Shown here: piece by piece, positions 7,043 to 8,304 of the stretch
How positions within the stretch are numbered: the first letter of the stretch is position 1
Layout: every line of letters starts with the position of its first letter
NCBI GenBank assembly: GCA_031283505.1
Contig: JAITBO010000296.1
Location: forward strand, 1-8,304
DNA from: Treponema sp.
GTDB taxonomy: Bacteria; Spirochaetota; Spirochaetia; Treponematales; Breznakiellaceae
Direction: 5' to 3'
Length of the DNA stretch: 8,304 nt
Notes under the pieces: generated by a model
Databases searched by the model: none
The model's input: only the letters and a program-made list of their open reading frames with translations
What the model was told of the DNA's origin: nothing
Made by a program: the position numbers and the translations under genes

Positions 7043-7969
7043 ATGGAAACGTTGGGTGGTGCATTCAAAGACTTGGTCGTTCAGGCCCTGCAAATTTCCA
7101 GGTCTTTTGGAAAGATAACCGAGCATAATGTGTATCAGCAGGCGGTGCAGGAAATCCTGCCGCTTCTGGACAAGATGTCGGATACCCTGTTGCTTCCGGG
7201 TTCCGGTATCGGTGGGTTTGAATACCTTGACGATGCGTATACCAAGGCGGTGTCGGGGAAATCATGCCTTCTGCTCCTGGAACATTACAGCAACATGGAT
7301 TTGCCCCTCTTTTCTTACCTGTTGCGGAAAGAGGGAGAACGGGGAAAAGCGATTGCCGACGCCCTGGTTGCCATAGCCGGTATGAAGTTGAGCGAAGAAA
7401 GTCCCGCAGTCGCGGCTTTTACCGCAGCTTTTACCCGCCTTGTCATCTATCCCAGCCGTTCCCTCAGCGGCCTGGACGCCGTAAAGGACCGGGACGAAAT
7501 AATACGCAGCAATTCGATAAACCGGGCGGCCATGAAATCCCTGCTTGATATAAAAACCAAGGGCAAGCTTATCCTGGTGTTCCCCTCCGGAACTCGTTAC
7601 CGGCCCTGGGATCTCAGCAGCAAACGGGGCGTGCGGGAAATTGATTCATATATTAAATCTTTCGACTATATGTGCCCTGTGGCGATAAACGGCGAAGTAC
7701 TCCATGTCCGTCAGGGCGATATGATGGACGACTTTGTTAGCCGCGATGTGGTCCGGATGACCGCCGGTCCCGTCCTCTCCTGTGCCGTTTTCAGGGAAAA
7801 AGCCAGAGCGGAGGCCGAAGCTGCCGGAGTGGAAGACAGGAAGCAGGCTATGGTGGATGCGATTATGCGTATGCTGGAGGAAATGCACGTTGACTTGGAG
7901 CCGGAGCGGGAAAAAATTCTGCGGGCTGCGGGGGAAGCCTGCAATCCGCGATGGCCGGACAAACCTTAA
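7043..7969 (+). CDS. Glycerolipid acyltransferase, soluble GPAT/PlsC superfamily
   Basis: The 308-residue product has the acyltransferase catalytic motif H-x4-D at LEHYSNMDLP (His81, Asp86) and a second block LVFPSGTRYRPWD (178-190), with a later block CPVAINGEVLHV (211-222). The PSG-x-R-x-RP spacing resembles the soluble plastid-type glycerol-3-phosphate acyltransferase more than the FPEGTRS of PlsC. No membrane segment is visible, in keeping with a soluble or peripheral enzyme. It should transfer a fatty acyl group to glycerol-3-phosphate or to lysophosphatidate in phospholipid synthesis; the sequence does not settle which position it acylates. It is transcribed away from the moxR operon, apparently as a single gene. 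The ATG at 7043 has no Shine-Dalgarno sequence and lies at the predicted transcription start. A TTG at 7052 is a possible alternative start. Confidence 0.88.
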   Translation: METLGGAFKDLVVQALQISRSFGKITEHNVYQQAVQEILPLLDKMSDTLLLPGSGIGGFEYLDDAYTKAVSGKSCLLLLEHYSNMDLPLFSYLLRKEGERGKAIADALVAIAGMKLSEESPAVAAFTAAFTRLVIYPSRSLSGLDAVKDRDEIIRSNSINRAAMKSLLDIKTKGKLILVFPSGTRYRPWDLSSKRGVREIDSYIKSFDYMCPVAINGEVLHVRQGDMMDDFVSRDVVRMTAGPVLSCAVFREKARAEAEAAGVEDRKQAMVDAIMRMLEEMHVDLEPEREKILRAAGEACNPRWPDKP

Positions 7970-8019
7970 AAAAAATCCGGGTGGGCATCGAGTGATGCTG
8001 TTCGACACCCCACCGGATT
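7968..8019 (-). terminator. Intrinsic terminator oriented for leftward transcription
   Basis: Arms 7974-7985 and 8009-8019 pair over 11 bp with one bulged G (AATCCG and GTGGG against CCCAC and CGGATT). Inner pairing such as CATC/GATG (7986-7997) is possible. Eight A residues at 7968-7975 become a T-tract after the stem on the minus strand, which is terminator geometry for leftward RNA. Rightward, only TT follows the stem, so it is a poor terminator for the acyltransferase gene even though it begins at its stop codon. Confidence 0.6.
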
Positions 8020-8048
8020 AAGAACGGATGTTTTTAAATGCCCATACC

Positions 8049-8125
8049 TTCTGAGGATGCGGGGATCAGCGAGAGAGGTAACGCCAGTCCCCGCAGAAAG
8101 TTCATTGCCTTCTGTGCCTCATCAG
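8049..8125. other. Potential branched RNA or DNA structure in the spacer
   Basis: Three sets of arms can coexist around a junction: CTGAGG (8051-8056) with CCT-bulge-CAG (8117-8125), GCGGGGA (8059-8065) with TCCCCGC (8088-8094), and AGAA-A-G (8095-8100) with CTTCT (8109-8113). The second arm has a further GCG/CGC pairing inside its loop. The central 7-bp GC-rich stem is the strongest. I do not recognise a known RNA family. The strand is unknown, because the fold works either way. Confidence 0.35.
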
Positions 8126-8158
8126 TTAGTTAGAGCTAACATATTAGTATCATCTAAC
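8125..8158. repeat. AT-rich cluster of GTTAG / CTAAC words
   Basis: GTTAG occurs twice, overlapping, at 8125-8133, and its complement CTAAC occurs at 8136-8140 and 8154-8158. The pair at 8129-8140 forms a close inverted repeat with a 2-base centre. The cluster lies 28-60 bp before the start of the small ORF, where a regulatory site would be expected, but no clear -35/-10 pair is present. Confidence 0.3.
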
Positions 8159-8185
8159 AATATTGCGTCTTTGTAAAGAGGAAAT

Positions 8186-8302
8186 ATGAAAAAATCGGCA
8201 ATTTATTTTACCGGAAGACTTCTATACGGAATTTGGGCGCATCTGGCCGCTTTACGGCCAGACAGGGCTATCCACATCTATCCCTTGCGCTGTCGCTTTT
8301 AA
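8186..8302 (+). CDS. Small hypothetical protein, 38 residues
   Basis: An ATG at 8186 is preceded by AAAGAGGAAAT, a good Shine-Dalgarno sequence with about 4 bases of spacing. The frame runs 38 codons to a TAA at 8300-8302. The peptide begins MKKSAIYFTGRLLYGIW and ends in IHIYPLRCRF. It is basic at both ends, with a short mildly hydrophobic middle that is too weak for a confident membrane segment. I do not recognise it. It could be a real small protein, a leader peptide for a gene beyond the window, or a chance ORF. The ribosome site favours translation, but the second half is built over a hairpin-forming repeat, which argues for caution. Confidence 0.4.
   Translation: MKKSAIYFTGRLLYGIWAHLAALRPDRAIHIYPLRCRF
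8242..8262. repeat. Perfect 8-bp hairpin inside the small ORF
   Basis: TCTGGCCG (8242-8249) and CGGCCAGA (8255-8262) pair fully around a CTTTA loop. There is no adjacent T-tract, so it is not an obvious terminator. It may be part of a dispersed repeat or may affect translation of the small ORF. Confidence 0.55.
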
Positions 8303-8304
8303 AT

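Noticed and set aside
8038..8133. 31-codon ORF starting at ATG 8038
   Set aside because: No ribosome site precedes it, it overlaps the structured spacer, and its peptide has no recognisable feature.
8152..8158. ATCTAAC, which fits the RYYYAAC half of an integron attC site
   Set aside because: No matching GTTRRRY half-site with the required long imperfect palindrome is visible; nearby GTTAG words miss the pattern by one base. A short degenerate match is expected by chance.
1..8304. tRNA, rRNA or CRISPR array
   Set aside because: No cloverleaf, rRNA-like block or regularly spaced repeat was seen on either strand.

Overview
The window comes from a bacterial chromosome of roughly even base composition. 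The leftward cluster of a MoxR-type AAA+ ATPase, a DUF58 protein and a membrane transglutaminase carrying a TPR tail, next to a soluble-type glycerolipid acyltransferase, resembles gene sets I associate with spirochaetes of the Treponema group. That assignment is inferred from gene content; no rRNA or other marker is present.

Layout. Positions 1-242 hold the 3' end of an insertion sequence: the last codons of a transposase reading rightward, then about 120 non-coding bases ending in a terminal-repeat-like motif. Positions 287-6765 form one leftward operon in the order moxR-like ATPase (6765-5818), DUF58 protein (5801-4407) and a very large transglutaminase-TPR membrane protein (4429-287). The first two genes are 16 bp apart and the last two overlap by 23 bp. 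The third gene probably starts at a GTG preceded by a near-perfect Shine-Dalgarno sequence that lies inside the DUF58 gene. A 277-bp divergent spacer (6766-7042) follows. It contains a candidate promoter for each flanking gene and, between them, three consecutive hairpins that look like a REP-type element. The acyltransferase gene runs rightward at 7043-7969. The last 335 bases hold a hairpin whose T-tract serves leftward transcription, a segment that can fold into a branched structure, an AT-rich segment with short inverted repeats, and a 38-codon ORF with a good ribosome binding site.

How the genes may work together. MoxR ATPases are commonly encoded with DUF58 proteins and are thought to act as chaperones or remodelling factors for their partners. 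Here the third partner is a TgpA-like multi-pass membrane protein with an intact Cys-His-Asp triad outside the membrane, a cytoplasmic DUF4129-like region, and then, after a signal-peptide-like segment, a long TPR domain and an uncharacterised C-terminal domain. A reasonable inference is an envelope-remodelling or envelope-protein-processing system driven from the cytoplasm, but its substrate is unknown. The acyltransferase belongs to a separate, divergent transcription unit for phospholipid synthesis.

The most interesting points are the in-frame fusion of transglutaminase and TPR protein with a buried signal peptide, the possibility that both divergent transcripts are leaderless, the hairpin cluster sharing a motif with the nearby insertion-sequence end, and the backward-facing terminator that may mark an unannotated leftward RNA.
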